DNA of 64,000 nt. Origin: Bacteroidales bacterium (GTDB lineage: Bacteria; Bacteroidota; Bacteroidia; Bacteroidales; Lentimicrobiaceae). Numbering within the stretch: position 1 is the stretch's first letter; each line of letters begins with the position of its first letter. A model generated the notes under the pieces. It ran no database searches. It was given only the letters and a program-made list of their open reading frames with translations, and was not told the origin of the DNA. The translations under genes were made by a program, and so were the position numbers. The stretch is taken from the NCBI GenBank assembly GCA_016705005.1, contig JADIZB010000012.1, positions 1 through 64,000 on the forward strand, given 5' to 3'. This document shows, one piece after another, positions 1-9,846 of this stretch.

Positions 1-1357
1 ATTCACGCGGCTCTCTCTCCTTCCGGGCCTCTTCAATCACATTCAGGTCTTTGGCATCACGGTAATATTCCAGAAAACGGTTGAATTCAAGGGAAACAAA
101 CCTCTTGATCAAGGTTTCACGATCCATCCATTCCAGCTTCCGGTAAATTACAGGAAGGAATGTTTCTATCTCTTCGTCCAGCTCGACATTCTCCATTCGG
201 TCGATGTGATGAAAAAGCTGCTTTTCGCATACCTGGGCGCCTGTTGGAACTTTTGCCTGGGCAAATTCACGGCCGATCATTTTTTCAATCTGGCGGATCT
301 TGAATTTTTCCTTCAGATTTATGATGGAAACACAGATTCCCAGTTTATCAGCCCTGCCGGTGCGTCCGCTCCTGTGAACATAAACTTCTGAATCGTCGGG
401 CAGATTATAATTGATGACATGGGTAAGGTCGTTTACATCCAGTCCACGGGCAGCCACATCGGTAGCAACCAGCATCTGGAGGTTTCCGCTTCTGAAGCGG
501 TTCATCACATGATCACGCTGAGCCTGTGACAAATCGCCGTGCAGCGAATCGGCATTATAACCATCGCGGATCAGTGAATCGGCAATTTCCTGGGTTTCAA
601 TACGGGTACGACAGAAAATAATGGCATAAATCCGTGGATTGAAATCTGCAATTCTTTTCAGTGCGGCATAACGGTCGCGGGCATGCACCAGGTAATACAT
701 GTGTTTTACATTGGCTGTACCTGAATTTCGTTTACCAACGGTTTTAATCACCGGCTTGGTCATATATTTTGTCAGGATGCGCTCAACCTCTTCCGGCATT
801 GTAGCTGAGAAGAGAAGGGTGTATTTTTCTTCGGGGGTGCATTCCAGAATCGTATCAACATCTTCCTGGAAGCCCATGTCGAGCATTTCATCTGCTTCAT
901 CGAGCACCACCCAGCCTACCTGGCTCAGGTCAACCCTTTTTCGCCGGATCATATCATTCAAACGTCCCGGTGTTGCCACAATTACTTGTGGACCTTCAGC
1001 CAGTTGCCTGATCTGCAGCTCAATGCTGGCACCGCCATAAACGGCTGCAACTTTAATTTTTGGAATAAACTCTGCATAACTCCGGAGGTCACGGGAAATC
1101 TGCAGGCAAAGCTCCCGGGTAGGGCACAATACCAGTGCCTGGGCCTTTTTCAGGTCCGGATCAACATGATGTAATACAGGGAGTCCGAAAGCCGCTGTCT
1201 TGCCGGTTCCGGTTTGCGCCAGACCGACCAGATCCGATGGGTTTTCAATAAGTGTCGGGATTACTTCTGCCTGAACAGGCATGGGTTCTTTAAAACCCAG
1301 GGCTTCTACCGCCTGCAGAAGCAACGGATTTAAGCCAAGTTGTTGAAAATTAAGCAT
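1..1357 (-). CDS. DEAD-box ATP-dependent RNA helicase (3' end cut by window edge)
   Basis: The minus strand is open from an ATG at 1357 to the window edge, giving about 452 residues with no stop. It carries the full DEAD-box motif set: AQTGTGKT (about residues 47-54, Walker A), PTREL (79-83), TPGR (129-132), DEAD (153-156), SAT (184-186) and HRSGRTGR (328-335). These show an RNA helicase that unwinds short duplexes in ribosome assembly or mRNA turnover. After the two RecA domains comes a charged Arg/Glu/Lys-rich stretch that probably leads to a C-terminal RNA-binding region beyond the edge. It is transcribed divergently from purL with a 140-base gap. Length and charge resemble DeaD/CsdA-type proteins, but without the C-terminus the subtype (DeaD, RhlE, DbpA) cannot be fixed. 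Confidence 0.93.
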   Translation of the reverse strand, partial: MLNFQQLGLNPLLLQAVEALGFKEPMPVQAEVIPTLIENPSDLVGLAQTGTGKTAAFGLPVLHHVDPDLKKAQALVLCPTRELCLQISRDLRSYAEFIPKIKVAAVYGGASIELQIRQLAEGPQVIVATPGRLNDMIRRKRVDLSQVGWVVLDEADEMLDMGFQEDVDTILECTPEEKYTLLFSATMPEEVERILTKYMTKPVIKTVGKRNSGTANVKHMYYLVHARDRYAALKRIADFNPRIYAIIFCRTRIETQEIADSLIRDGYNADSLHGDLSQAQRDHVMNRFRSGNLQMLVATDVAARGLDVNDLTHVINYNLPDDSEVYVHRSGRTGRADKLGICVSIINLKEKFKIRQIEKMIGREFAQAKVPTGAQVCEKQLFHHIDRMENVELDEEIETFLPVIYRKLEWMDRETLIKRFVSLEFNRFLEYYRDAKDLNVIEEARKEREPRE

Positions 1358-1466
1358 AAAATAGGTTAGAAATCAGCGTGCAAAGGTAGACTTTAAATGC
1401 ATCCCTTTTCAATAATAATCAAATAAAGTATCTTAGTAATTCCTTATCGCGTCTTTGCCTATTTTG

Positions 1467-1474
1467 TATCTTTG
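1467..1474 (+). promoter_or_regulatory. Candidate -7 element upstream of purL
   Basis: TATCTTTG matches the Bacteroidota TAnnTTTG element and its last G lies 23 bases before the purL ATG, the same spacing as several other genes here. No clear TTG is found about 19-20 bases upstream, so only half of the promoter is seen. Confidence 0.5.
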
Positions 1475-1497
1475 TTCCATCAAAAAAACTTGTCACA

Positions 1498-4400
1498 ATG
1501 ATCCGATTTTTCAGGGGTAAATGCATCTACGCCGTTGGTTGCCGGGAAGAGTTCACAGGCAGCGATATACAGAAACTCAGCTGGTTGTTCGGTGGAGCCG
1601 AATGTCTTGAAGCCCGGTCTGTATCGGGCTTTTTTATTGGTCCGCGCCGCGAGATGATCACGCCATGGAGCACCAATGCCGTGGAAATTACCCAGAATAT
1701 GGGTGTCAGGGGGATCACCAGGATAGAGGAGTACAGGGAAGTGCCGGCAATGAATGCAATGTTTGATCCGATGCTGCAGGTGATCAATGCGGGGCTGGAT
1801 CAGGAGTTATTTACCATTGTTCATGAACCGGAACCCATTCGTCAGATTTCGGATATTGCTGCCTATAACCGGGAGGAAGGCCTGGCCTTGTCGGAAGATG
1901 AAATTTCTTATCTGCTTGAACTCAGCCATAAACTGGAGCGGCCACTGACCGATAGCGAAGTGTTTGGCTTCTCTCAGGTTAATTCAGAGCATTGCCGTCA
2001 CAAAATATTCAACGGAACCTTTATTATTGATGGTGAAGAGCAACAGGAATCCCTCTTTTCGATGATCAGAAAGACATCCCGGATGCATCCCAACAGAATT
2101 GTATCAGCCTACAAGGATAACGTGGCTTTTATTGAAGGGCCTCAGATCAGTCAGTTTGCCCCGTTAACACAGGATAAGCCCGATTATTTTGCTGTAAAGA
2201 ACATTGAATCGGTGATTTCACTGAAGGCAGAAACACATAATTTCCCAACAACAGTCGAGCCATTCAATGGAGCGGCCACAGGCAGCGGAGGTGAAATCCG
2301 CGACAGGATGGCGGGCGGAAAAGGTTCAATGCCGATTGCCGGGACAGCCGTTTATATGACTTCCTATCCCCGGACACTCGAAGCCCACACCTGGGAATCT
2401 GCCGTGAAGCCACGGAAATGGTTGTATCACACCCCGGAAGAGTTGCTGATCAAAGCATCCAACGGTGCCAGCGACTTCGGCAATAAGTTCGGCCAGCCGC
2501 TCATCTGCGGCAGCCTGCTCACCTTTGAACATCAGGCAAATGATCGTACATACGGTTATGATAAAGTTATTATGCTCGCCGGGGGCATTGGCTATGCCAG
2601 AAAATCGGATAGTCTTAAGGAGGAGCCGGTTGCCGGAGATAAGGTGATTGTGATGGGTGGGGATAACTACCGTATCGGGATGGGAGGAGGAGCTGTTTCT
2701 TCGGTCGCTACCGGGCAATTCAGCAATTCAATAGAAATGAATGCCGTTCAGCGTTCAAATCCTGAAATGCAGAAACGGGTGTACAACGCCATCAGGGCTA
2801 TGGCCGAAATGGATCACAACCCGGTTGTTTCTATCCACGACCATGGAGCCGGAGGTCACCTGAATTCATTGTCAGAGCTTGTTGAAGTTACCGGAGGACG
2901 GATCGATATTGATAAACTGCCTGTCGGGGATCCGACGCTTTCTGAAAGGGAAATTATCGGTAATGAGTCGCAGGAACGTATGGGATTAATCATGCATCCC
3001 GGTGATGTATCGCTGATGGAGCGCATTGCTGAAAGAGAGCGCGCACCTTTGTTCATTGCAGGTGAAACGACCGGTGACCAGCGGCTGACCTTCATCAACA
3101 ACAGGAGTGGGGCAAAGCCCATCGATCTTGGTTTGTCTGATATGTTTGGCAGCCCTCCACGGACAATCATGGAGGATGTTACCCTGAAAATGGAATTATC
3201 TCCATTGTCGTATAAAGCAGCCAACCTGAGAAATTATATTGAAAATGTATTGCAGCTGGAAGGGGTAGCCTGTAAAGACTGGCTCACCAATAAGGTTGAC
3301 CGTTCGGTTACCGGACGGGTGGCTGTTCAGCAAACAGCGGGTCCGCTGCAACTCCCACTGAACAATCTGGGTGTGGTAGCCCTTGACTTTTCAGGGCACA
3401 AGGGCATCGGAACGAGTATCGGTCATGCACCTGCAGCGGGTCTGATCGATCCTGCAGCCGGTTCCGTGCTGTCTATAGCTGAGGCATTGACAAATCTTGT
3501 CTGGGCCCCGATTGAAGGAGGATTGGCCGGTGTTTCACTGAGTGCCAACTGGATGTGGCCGTGCAGGAATCCTGGCGAAGATGCACGTCTGTATACGGCC
3601 GTGAAGGCTGCCAGCGATTTTGCCATCGGATTGGGAATCAATATACCAACCGGAAAAGATTCGCTTTCGATGACGCAGAAATATCCCGATGGAAGCAAGG
3701 TGTACTCTCCCGGAACAGTAATAATATCTGCAGTTGGTGAAGTAAGCAATATTAAAACCGTTGTAAAACCGGTAATTCAGCCTGAATTTACTTCTACTTT
3801 GATTCATATCGATTTTTCATCTGATGCTTTTAAAACCGGCGGCAGCAGCCTTGCCCAGTCACTACACGCGCTTGGAAATGAGGCCCCGACAGTAAAGGAT
3901 CCGGAGTATTTTGCCAATGCTTTTAATGCAGTACAATCATTGATCACAAAAGGTGTTGTGCTGGCTGGTCACGATATTTCTTCAGGAGGGCTGGTTACTA
4001 CCCTGCTCGAAATGCTGTTTGCTCAGCCAGGCATCGGACTTGAGGCAGATTTGAGTGTATTTGGTGAAAGCGACATCGTTAAACTGTTATTCAGTGAAAA
4101 CCCCGGTGTTGTTATTCAGGTGAATGATTTGGATTATACTTCTGTATTTCTTCATGAATCGGGTATCAGATTCAGGGTGATTGGAAAACCCTCCTTCAGA
4201 AGGTGCCTGTCGCTCAGGTACAATAATGGTGTAACCGAACTTGAAATTGACCCCCTGAGAAAACTCTGGTTTAAAACTTCCTACCTGCTCGACAGAAGAC
4301 AATGTGGTGAGGATATGGCCAGGGAAAGGTATATTAACCATGGGCAACAGCCGCTTTCATATGAGTTCGGTGAAGACTTTACCGGAGAGGTGCAGCAGTT

Positions 4401-5196
4401 TGGAATAAGCATTCAACGTGAGAACAAAACCGGAATTAAAGCGGCAATCATCAGGGAAAAAGGGGTTAACGGAGACAGGGAGATGGCCTGGTCGCTCTAT
4501 CTGGCCGGATTTGATGTAAAAGATGTTCATATGACAGACCTCATCAGTGGTCGTGAAACGCTTGAGGATGTCAGCATGATTGTTTTTGTCGGTGGATTCA
4601 GTAATTCTGATGTTCTGGGTTCTGCCAAGGGATGGGCTGGCGCATTTTTGTATAATCCTGCTGCAAAAGCTGCACTTGACAGGTTCTATGCAAGAAACGA
4701 CACCCTGAGTCTCGGGGTTTGTAATGGTTGCCAGTTGATGGTTGAACTCGGGCTGATTTATCCCACACATCAGGAAAAACCACTGATGAAGCATAATAAA
4801 TCAGGTAAATTTGAATCGGCATTCCTCAATGTTGACATACTGGACAACAATACCGTTATGCTGGCAGGGTTGTCGGGCCGGCGACTGGGTATCTGGGTGG
4901 CTCACGGCGAAGGCCGCTTTGTGCTCCCTTATGATGAAAGCAGTTACACCATACCAGTGAAATACAGTTATAATGCCTATCCCGGAAATCCAAACGGCTC
5001 TGATTACAACACGGCAGCGATTGCCTCCGGCGACGGTCGTCACCTGGCCATCATGCCTCACCTTGAACGGTCGGTTTACCCTTGGAACTGGGCATATTAT
5101 CCATCGGCCAGGCACGATGATGAAGTCTCTCCCTGGATCGAAGCATTTGTAAATGCGCGTGAATGGATCAGAAAGCAATCCGGGGCTGAAGGTTGA
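1498..5196 (+). CDS. purL: Phosphoribosylformylglycinamidine synthase, large single-chain type
   Basis: The 1,232-residue protein is the long PurL form. It converts formylglycinamide ribonucleotide, ATP and glutamine to formylglycinamidine ribonucleotide in de novo purine synthesis. Residues up to about 1000 hold the tandem AIRS-like ATP-binding halves, with the HNFPT and GAATGSGGEIRD segments. The C-terminal part is a class I glutamine amidotransferase with nucleophile Cys1075 in GVCNGCQ and the His1188/Glu1190 pair in PHLE. Length is slightly below the usual 1,290-1,340 of proteobacterial PurL. It stands alone, followed by a 112-base gap before the dehydrogenase; no other purine gene is nearby. 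Confidence 0.97.
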   Translation: MIRFFRGKCIYAVGCREEFTGSDIQKLSWLFGGAECLEARSVSGFFIGPRREMITPWSTNAVEITQNMGVRGITRIEEYREVPAMNAMFDPMLQVINAGLDQELFTIVHEPEPIRQISDIAAYNREEGLALSEDEISYLLELSHKLERPLTDSEVFGFSQVNSEHCRHKIFNGTFIIDGEEQQESLFSMIRKTSRMHPNRIVSAYKDNVAFIEGPQISQFAPLTQDKPDYFAVKNIESVISLKAETHNFPTTVEPFNGAATGSGGEIRDRMAGGKGSMPIAGTAVYMTSYPRTLEAHTWESAVKPRKWLYHTPEELLIKASNGASDFGNKFGQPLICGSLLTFEHQANDRTYGYDKVIMLAGGIGYARKSDSLKEEPVAGDKVIVMGGDNYRIGMGGGAVSSVATGQFSNSIEMNAVQRSNPEMQKRVYNAIRAMAEMDHNPVVSIHDHGAGGHLNSLSELVEVTGGRIDIDKLPVGDPTLSEREIIGNESQERMGLIMHPGDVSLMERIAERERAPLFIAGETTGDQRLTFINNRSGAKPIDLGLSDMFGSPPRTIMEDVTLKMELSPLSYKAANLRNYIENVLQLEGVACKDWLTNKVDRSVTGRVAVQQTAGPLQLPLNNLGVVALDFSGHKGIGTSIGHAPAAGLIDPAAGSVLSIAEALTNLVWAPIEGGLAGVSLSANWMWPCRNPGEDARLYTAVKAASDFAIGLGINIPTGKDSLSMTQKYPDGSKVYSPGTVIISAVGEVSNIKTVVKPVIQPEFTSTLIHIDFSSDAFKTGGSSLAQSLHALGNEAPTVKDPEYFANAFNAVQSLITKGVVLAGHDISSGGLVTTLLEMLFAQPGIGLEADLSVFGESDIVKLLFSENPGVVIQVNDLDYTSVFLHESGIRFRVIGKPSFRRCLSLRYNNGVTELEIDPLRKLWFKTSYLLDRRQCGEDMARERYINHGQQPLSYEFGEDFTGEVQQFGISIQRENKTGIKAAIIREKGVNGDREMAWSLYLAGFDVKDVHMTDLISGRETLEDVSMIVFVGGFSNSDVLGSAKGWAGAFLYNPAAKAALDRFYARNDTLSLGVCNGCQLMVELGLIYPTHQEKPLMKHNKSGKFESAFLNVDILDNNTVMLAGLSGRRLGIWVAHGEGRFVLPYDESSYTIPVKYSYNAYPGNPNGSDYNTAAIASGDGRHLAIMPHLERSVYPWNWAYYPSARHDDEVSPWIEAFVNAREWIRKQSGAEG

Positions 5197-5216
5197 AAAA
5201 TTATGAATTGAGGGTG

Positions 5217-5247
5217 TTGTCTCATTGGCTTTTATTCCCTACTTTTA
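5217..5247 (+). promoter_or_regulatory. Weak candidate promoter for the short-chain dehydrogenase
   Basis: A TTG at 5217-5219 is separated by 20 bases from TACTTTTA at 5240-5247, which fits TTG-N20-TAnnTTT with the last G missing. The start codon is 61 bases farther on. This is a pattern match only. Confidence 0.3.
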
Positions 5248-5308
5248 CCGAAATGACGGTAGTTGTTCTTTGTAAATCAGTTCAAAGGACGACCTGAACA
5301 GGGAGAAA

Positions 5309-6067
5309 ATGAATAAAATCGTATTTATTACTGGAGCGACCAGCGGTATTGGCCGGGCTTGTGCTTTCAGATTTGCGGAATCAGGTTATGATGTGATCAT
5401 AGCTGGCCGCAGGATGGAAAGGCTTTCTGAAGTTGAACTGGCATTGAAGGAAAAATTCGGTGCAGTCGTTTTTTCACTTGGGCTGGATGTTACACACAGA
5501 GATTCAGTGAATGAAGCAATCAGCAATCTTCCGGAGCGTTTTCAACATATTGATGTTTTAATTAATAATGCCGGTCTTGCTCTTGGCCTGAACCCGTTCT
5601 ATGAAGGAGACCCTGTTGGCTGGGACAGGATGCTTGATACGAATGTAAAGGGATTGCTCAATGTTTCTCATGCTATCGTGCAATTGATGATCAGACGGGG
5701 GAAAGGACACATTATCAACATTGGTTCAATTGCCGGCCGTGAAGTTTATGCAAAGGGTAATGTATACTGTGCCAGCAAGGCTGCGGTTGATAGTCTGACA
5801 AAATCGATGCGGATTGAACTGTTGCCTTTTGGCATCAGGGTAACCCAGATTGCACCAGGGGCGGTTGAAACTGAATTCTCACTGGTCAGATTTGAGGGTG
5901 ATGTGGATAAGGCAAGGGCCGTGTATGATGGATTCGAGCCTCTGCGTCCGGAGGATATTGCTGAAGTAGTACATTATACTGCATCCATGCCACCCCATGT
6001 CAATATTAACGATCTGTTGATAATGCCGACCGCACAGGCTGCTGCTACCCAGATTTTCAGGAAATAA
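5309..6067 (+). CDS. Short-chain dehydrogenase/reductase (YdfG-like)
   Basis: A 252-residue classical SDR. The N-terminal TGATSGIGRA segment is the glycine-rich dinucleotide-binding motif, NNAG follows, and the catalytic Ser plus YCASK (Tyr-x3-Lys) are present. An Arg-rich GRRMER stretch after the second strand suggests NADP preference. The closest remembered family is YdfG, an NADP-dependent oxidoreductase acting on serine and 3-hydroxy acids. It sits 171 bases upstream of three acyl-CoA synthetase genes on the same strand, so a role in hydroxy-acyl or alcohol metabolism is conceivable but only by position. The substrate cannot be read from the sequence. Confidence 0.9.
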   Translation: MNKIVFITGATSGIGRACAFRFAESGYDVIIAGRRMERLSEVELALKEKFGAVVFSLGLDVTHRDSVNEAISNLPERFQHIDVLINNAGLALGLNPFYEGDPVGWDRMLDTNVKGLLNVSHAIVQLMIRRGKGHIINIGSIAGREVYAKGNVYCASKAAVDSLTKSMRIELLPFGIRVTQIAPGAVETEFSLVRFEGDVDKARAVYDGFEPLRPEDIAEVVHYTASMPPHVNINDLLIMPTAQAAATQIFRK

Positions 6068-6238
6068 ATACTTTGGATATCCGGGTAACATCATCCTTTG
6101 ATTTTTGAGCATGGATCAGATTAGGATCCTCAGGAGAGAGTTTAAAAAGGTTTTCAATTTCAATCTGAAATTATTTCACTTCATAATGCATTAAAGGAAT
6201 ACTCATCAGGACCTGTAAGAAAACAAAAGCCAGACGAC

Positions 6239-8005
6239 ATGACAATTACCAGGATTTTTGACCTGCTACCACATTATGCTGCCAGTTTCAAGCCAAAGGA
6301 CGATGCCCTTGCCTGTAAGGAAGATGGCATCTGGAAGAAATACAGTATCGGCCATTATATCCAGATGGCGGATAACATAACCAGTGGTTTGATCGCCCTG
6401 GGTGTCAGGAAAGGCGATAAAATTGCAACAATTACCAACAACCGGCCGGAATGGAATTTTCTTGACATGGCCATTATGCAGGCCGGGGCTATCCATGTGC
6501 CTGTTTATCCAACCATCAGTCAGTCAGATTATCAGTATATATTCTGCCATGCAGAAGTGAAGTATGTGTTTGTTGCCGGTGAAGAGCTTGCACGACGCAT
6601 TCAGGAAGTTACGAGGAATTGCCCTTCAGTGAAAGAGATATTCACTTTTAAATACCGGGACGGATTCAGGGATATTTATGATGTTGCCGAATTGGGGCAG
6701 TCGAATCCGGAACCTGAACTCGTTGAATCGGTTAAGAACAGCATTGATACCAGCGATCTGGCAACCATCATTTATACCTCCGGTACTACAGGCAGTCCCA
6801 AAGGAGTCATGCTGTCACATAAGAATATTATTTCAAACTTTACAGCAGTTTCATACATCCCGACTTTTGGTGAAGAAGGGAAAGCCCTGAGTTTCCTGCC
6901 GCTTTGTCATATTTATGAGCGGATGCTCAACTATTTGTATCAGTATCTGGGCATTTCAATCTATTATGCAGAAAGTCTGGCTACCATTACCGAGAACATC
7001 AAAGAAATCAGGCCTGACATGATGTGTTGTGTTCCCCGGTTGCTCGAAAAAATATACGACAAGATTCAGGCAACCGGCCGAAAGCAGAAGGGGATCAAGA
7101 AGGCCATCTTTTTCTGGGCAGTTAATCTTGCCCTTCATTATGATGTTCAGGGAAGAAATAACCCATGGTACAAACTTAAGCATCTTATTGCCGACAGGTT
7201 GATCTACAATAAATGGCGTGAAGCTTTGGGCGGTAATTTTAAGATTATTGTATCAGGTGGGGCATCGATTCAGCCCAGACTGGTCAGGACATTCAGGGCA
7301 GCCGGACTTCCCATTTACGAAGGTTACGGACTTACTGAAACTTCTCCGGTTGTAGCCGTGACAAGTACCGACCCCAATGGAATCAAAGTCGGTACGGTCG
7401 GGCCTCCGCTCAGAGGTGTTGAAGTAAAAATAGCTGATGATGGTGAAATTCTTGCCCGGGGTCCGGGAATCATGCTTGGATATTTCAAAGACGAAAAACT
7501 TACTTCTGAAGTCATTGACTCAGATGGCTGGTTTCATACCGGTGATATAGGAATGTTTGAAAAGGAAGGACAACTGAGGATAACCGGCCGAAAGAAAGAG
7601 ATTTTCAAGACTTCACTTGGGAAATATATTGCTCCTGAATTGCTCGAGAACAAAATCAAGGAATCCCCTTTTATTGATAACATCATGGTTGTCGGTGAAA
7701 ATCAGAAGTTTGCAGCTGCATTGGTAGTGCCTGATTTTAACCATCTCAGATCATGGTGTAAAATAAAGGAAATTGAATACACAACCGATGCCGGAATGGT
7801 AGCTGATCAGAGGATCAGGGCAAGGCTGATGAAAGTGATAGATCTTTACAACAAAGAATTCGGTGCAACAGAGCAAATTAAAAAAGTGGAGTTTATGAAT
7901 TCAGAATGGAGTACTTCATCAGGTGAATTGACTCCAACACTGAAACTCAGACGGTCTGTCATCAATGAAAAGTACAGGCAACAAATCGAAAAATTGTTCA
8001 CTTAA
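6239..8005 (+). CDS. AMP-dependent long-chain acyl-CoA synthetase, tandem copy 1
   Basis: A 588-residue ANL-superfamily ligase that would activate a fatty or related carboxylic acid with ATP and load it onto CoA. The P-loop YTSGTTGSPKG begins near residue 179, followed by GYGLTETSP, the hinge segment GWFHTGDIG, ITGRKKEIFKTS and the C-terminal adenylation lysine in TPTLKLRR. The internal HIYERMLNYLYQYLG block is typical of eukaryote-like long-chain (FadD15/ACSL-like) synthetases. No signal peptide is seen. It is the first of three consecutive paralogues, only 17 bases from the next, so all three are probably co-transcribed. Chain-length preference cannot be inferred. Confidence 0.93.
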   Translation: MTITRIFDLLPHYAASFKPKDDALACKEDGIWKKYSIGHYIQMADNITSGLIALGVRKGDKIATITNNRPEWNFLDMAIMQAGAIHVPVYPTISQSDYQYIFCHAEVKYVFVAGEELARRIQEVTRNCPSVKEIFTFKYRDGFRDIYDVAELGQSNPEPELVESVKNSIDTSDLATIIYTSGTTGSPKGVMLSHKNIISNFTAVSYIPTFGEEGKALSFLPLCHIYERMLNYLYQYLGISIYYAESLATITENIKEIRPDMMCCVPRLLEKIYDKIQATGRKQKGIKKAIFFWAVNLALHYDVQGRNNPWYKLKHLIADRLIYNKWREALGGNFKIIVSGGASIQPRLVRTFRAAGLPIYEGYGLTETSPVVAVTSTDPNGIKVGTVGPPLRGVEVKIADDGEILARGPGIMLGYFKDEKLTSEVIDSDGWFHTGDIGMFEKEGQLRITGRKKEIFKTSLGKYIAPELLENKIKESPFIDNIMVVGENQKFAAALVVPDFNHLRSWCKIKEIEYTTDAGMVADQRIRARLMKVIDLYNKEFGATEQIKKVEFMNSEWSTSSGELTPTLKLRRSVINEKYRQQIEKLFT

Positions 8006-8022
8006 CAACTTAACTGCTATAA

Positions 8023-9807
8023 ATGGAGAAGATAACCCGCCTTTTTGATCTTTTGCCACACTATGAAACGAAATTCAGGCCAAAGGATGATGTTGTTGCT
8101 GGTAAGGAGAACGGGGAATGGATAAAGTACTCCATCGGTCAGTACCGGGAGGCGGCTGATGCGATCAGTTTTGCGCTTTTAGGTAATGGAATAGTTAAAG
8201 GGGATAAAATTGCCACAATAATGACCAGCCGGCCTGAGTGGAATTTTATAGATATGGGCATTATGCAGATCGGAGCAGTTCATGTCCCGGTTTATCCTAC
8301 CATTAGTGAATCTGATTATAAGTATATTCTGAATCATGCCGGTGTGAAGTTCGTATTCATATCGGGCCGGGATATCTACCGGAAAATCGAGCACATTCTC
8401 CCTGATGTTGTTGATTTAAAGGGTGTATACTCGGTGAAGGAGACAGAAGGTACCATGTTGCTTGATGATTTTTCAGCATCCGGGCGGAGGCAGGCAAACC
8501 CTCAGCTGCTTGAAAAAGCTAAAGCTGCGGTAGGTACAGACGATATAGCCACCCTGATTTATACATCAGGAACCACCGGCAACCCCAAAGGAGTCATGCT
8601 TACCCATGCAAACATAATAAGCAATTTTATTGCAGTACAACATATCCCTCCAATTGGGGAAGAAGGGAAAGCGCTGAGTTACCTTCCATTATGTCATGTT
8701 TATGAGCGGATGCTGAATTATTTGTATCAATACCTTGGCATCTCTGTTTACTATGCTGAAAGTATGGCAACCATCGGAGACAATATGCGGGAAATAAGAC
8801 CGGATATATTAACAACTGTTCCCCGGCTGCTGGAGAAGATTTATGACAGGATTATGAATACCGGCCGCAAACTTAAGGGTATCCGGAGGTTTATCTTTTT
8901 CTGGGCTGTCAACCTTGGCTTGAAATATGAAATGTATGAAGCCAATGGTTGGTTTTACAGTGTACAACTCAGGCTTGCCAACAAGCTTGTCTTCAGCAAA
9001 TGGCGTGATGCTGTTGGTGGCAATATGAAAGTCATTGTTTCCGGCGGGGCAGCATTGCAGCCCCGCCTTGCGCGTGTTTTCTGGGCTGCCGGAATTCCGG
9101 TACTCGAAGGTTATGGTCTTACAGAGACTTCCCCTGTAATTGCAGTAAATGATTTCAGTGAAAACGGAAACTCTATAGGAACGGTGGGCAGGGTTTTAAA
9201 AGGTATTACCCTGCAGATTGCCGGAGATGGTGAAATTCTTTGTAAAGGCCCCAATGTCATGCCGGGGTATTTTAAGGAGCCGGAGCTTACTTCCGAAGCA
9301 ATTGATAAAGAAGGCTGGTTTCACACCGGTGATATCGGCAGGCTCGAATCTACAGGTCATTTGCGGATTACCGGACGGAAAAAGGAGATATTCAAAACTT
9401 CTCTGGGTAAATACATCAGTCCGGAAATGATAGAGAATAAGTTCAAAGAATCATCCTTTATCGATACCTTAATGGTCATAGGGGAGAACCAGAAATTTGC
9501 AGCAGCCCTGGTTGTGCCCGACTTTCCGCATTTAAGAGGATGGTGCGCCATCAAAGATATTCCCTATACCACAGATGCTGAAGTCATTGCGCTTCCCCGT
9601 GTCAGAAAACGGTTTCAACAGGAACTGGATAAGTTTAACAAGTTCTTCGGGGCAACCGAACAGGTGAAAAGGTTCGAACTCATTGATCACGAATGGACTG
9701 TTGATTCAGGTGAACTTACTGCATCACTGAAACTCCGCCGCCGTTATATCAATGAAAAATATGATCTGGTAATCAGGAAGATCTTCAATCTGGATGATGA
9801 CGAATAA
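8023..9807 (+). CDS. AMP-dependent long-chain acyl-CoA synthetase, tandem copy 2
   Basis: A 594-residue paralogue of the preceding gene, similar along its whole length (same start LFDLLPHYE, same HVYERMLNYLYQYLG and ITGRKKEIFKTSLGKYI blocks). P-loop YTSGTTGNPKG, GYGLTETSP, GWFHTGDIG and the C-terminal lysine in ASLKLRR are intact, so it should be active. It looks closer to copy 1 than to copy 3, which suggests a later duplication. It begins 17 bases after copy 1 and is followed 39 bases later by copy 3. The differing residues near the acyl tunnel could give different chain-length ranges, but this is not readable here. Confidence 0.93.
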   Translation: MEKITRLFDLLPHYETKFRPKDDVVAGKENGEWIKYSIGQYREAADAISFALLGNGIVKGDKIATIMTSRPEWNFIDMGIMQIGAVHVPVYPTISESDYKYILNHAGVKFVFISGRDIYRKIEHILPDVVDLKGVYSVKETEGTMLLDDFSASGRRQANPQLLEKAKAAVGTDDIATLIYTSGTTGNPKGVMLTHANIISNFIAVQHIPPIGEEGKALSYLPLCHVYERMLNYLYQYLGISVYYAESMATIGDNMREIRPDILTTVPRLLEKIYDRIMNTGRKLKGIRRFIFFWAVNLGLKYEMYEANGWFYSVQLRLANKLVFSKWRDAVGGNMKVIVSGGAALQPRLARVFWAAGIPVLEGYGLTETSPVIAVNDFSENGNSIGTVGRVLKGITLQIAGDGEILCKGPNVMPGYFKEPELTSEAIDKEGWFHTGDIGRLESTGHLRITGRKKEIFKTSLGKYISPEMIENKFKESSFIDTLMVIGENQKFAAALVVPDFPHLRGWCAIKDIPYTTDAEVIALPRVRKRFQQELDKFNKFFGATEQVKRFELIDHEWTVDSGELTASLKLRRRYINEKYDLVIRKIFNLDDDE

Positions 9808-9846
9808 CCCTTCGGGGCATTTATTACCCTAACACGAGTCAGATCC

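Noticed and set aside
206..1174. Plus-strand open frames at 206-391, 699-1040 and 986-1174
   Set aside because: They lie antisense to the DEAD-box helicase, which explains the region fully.
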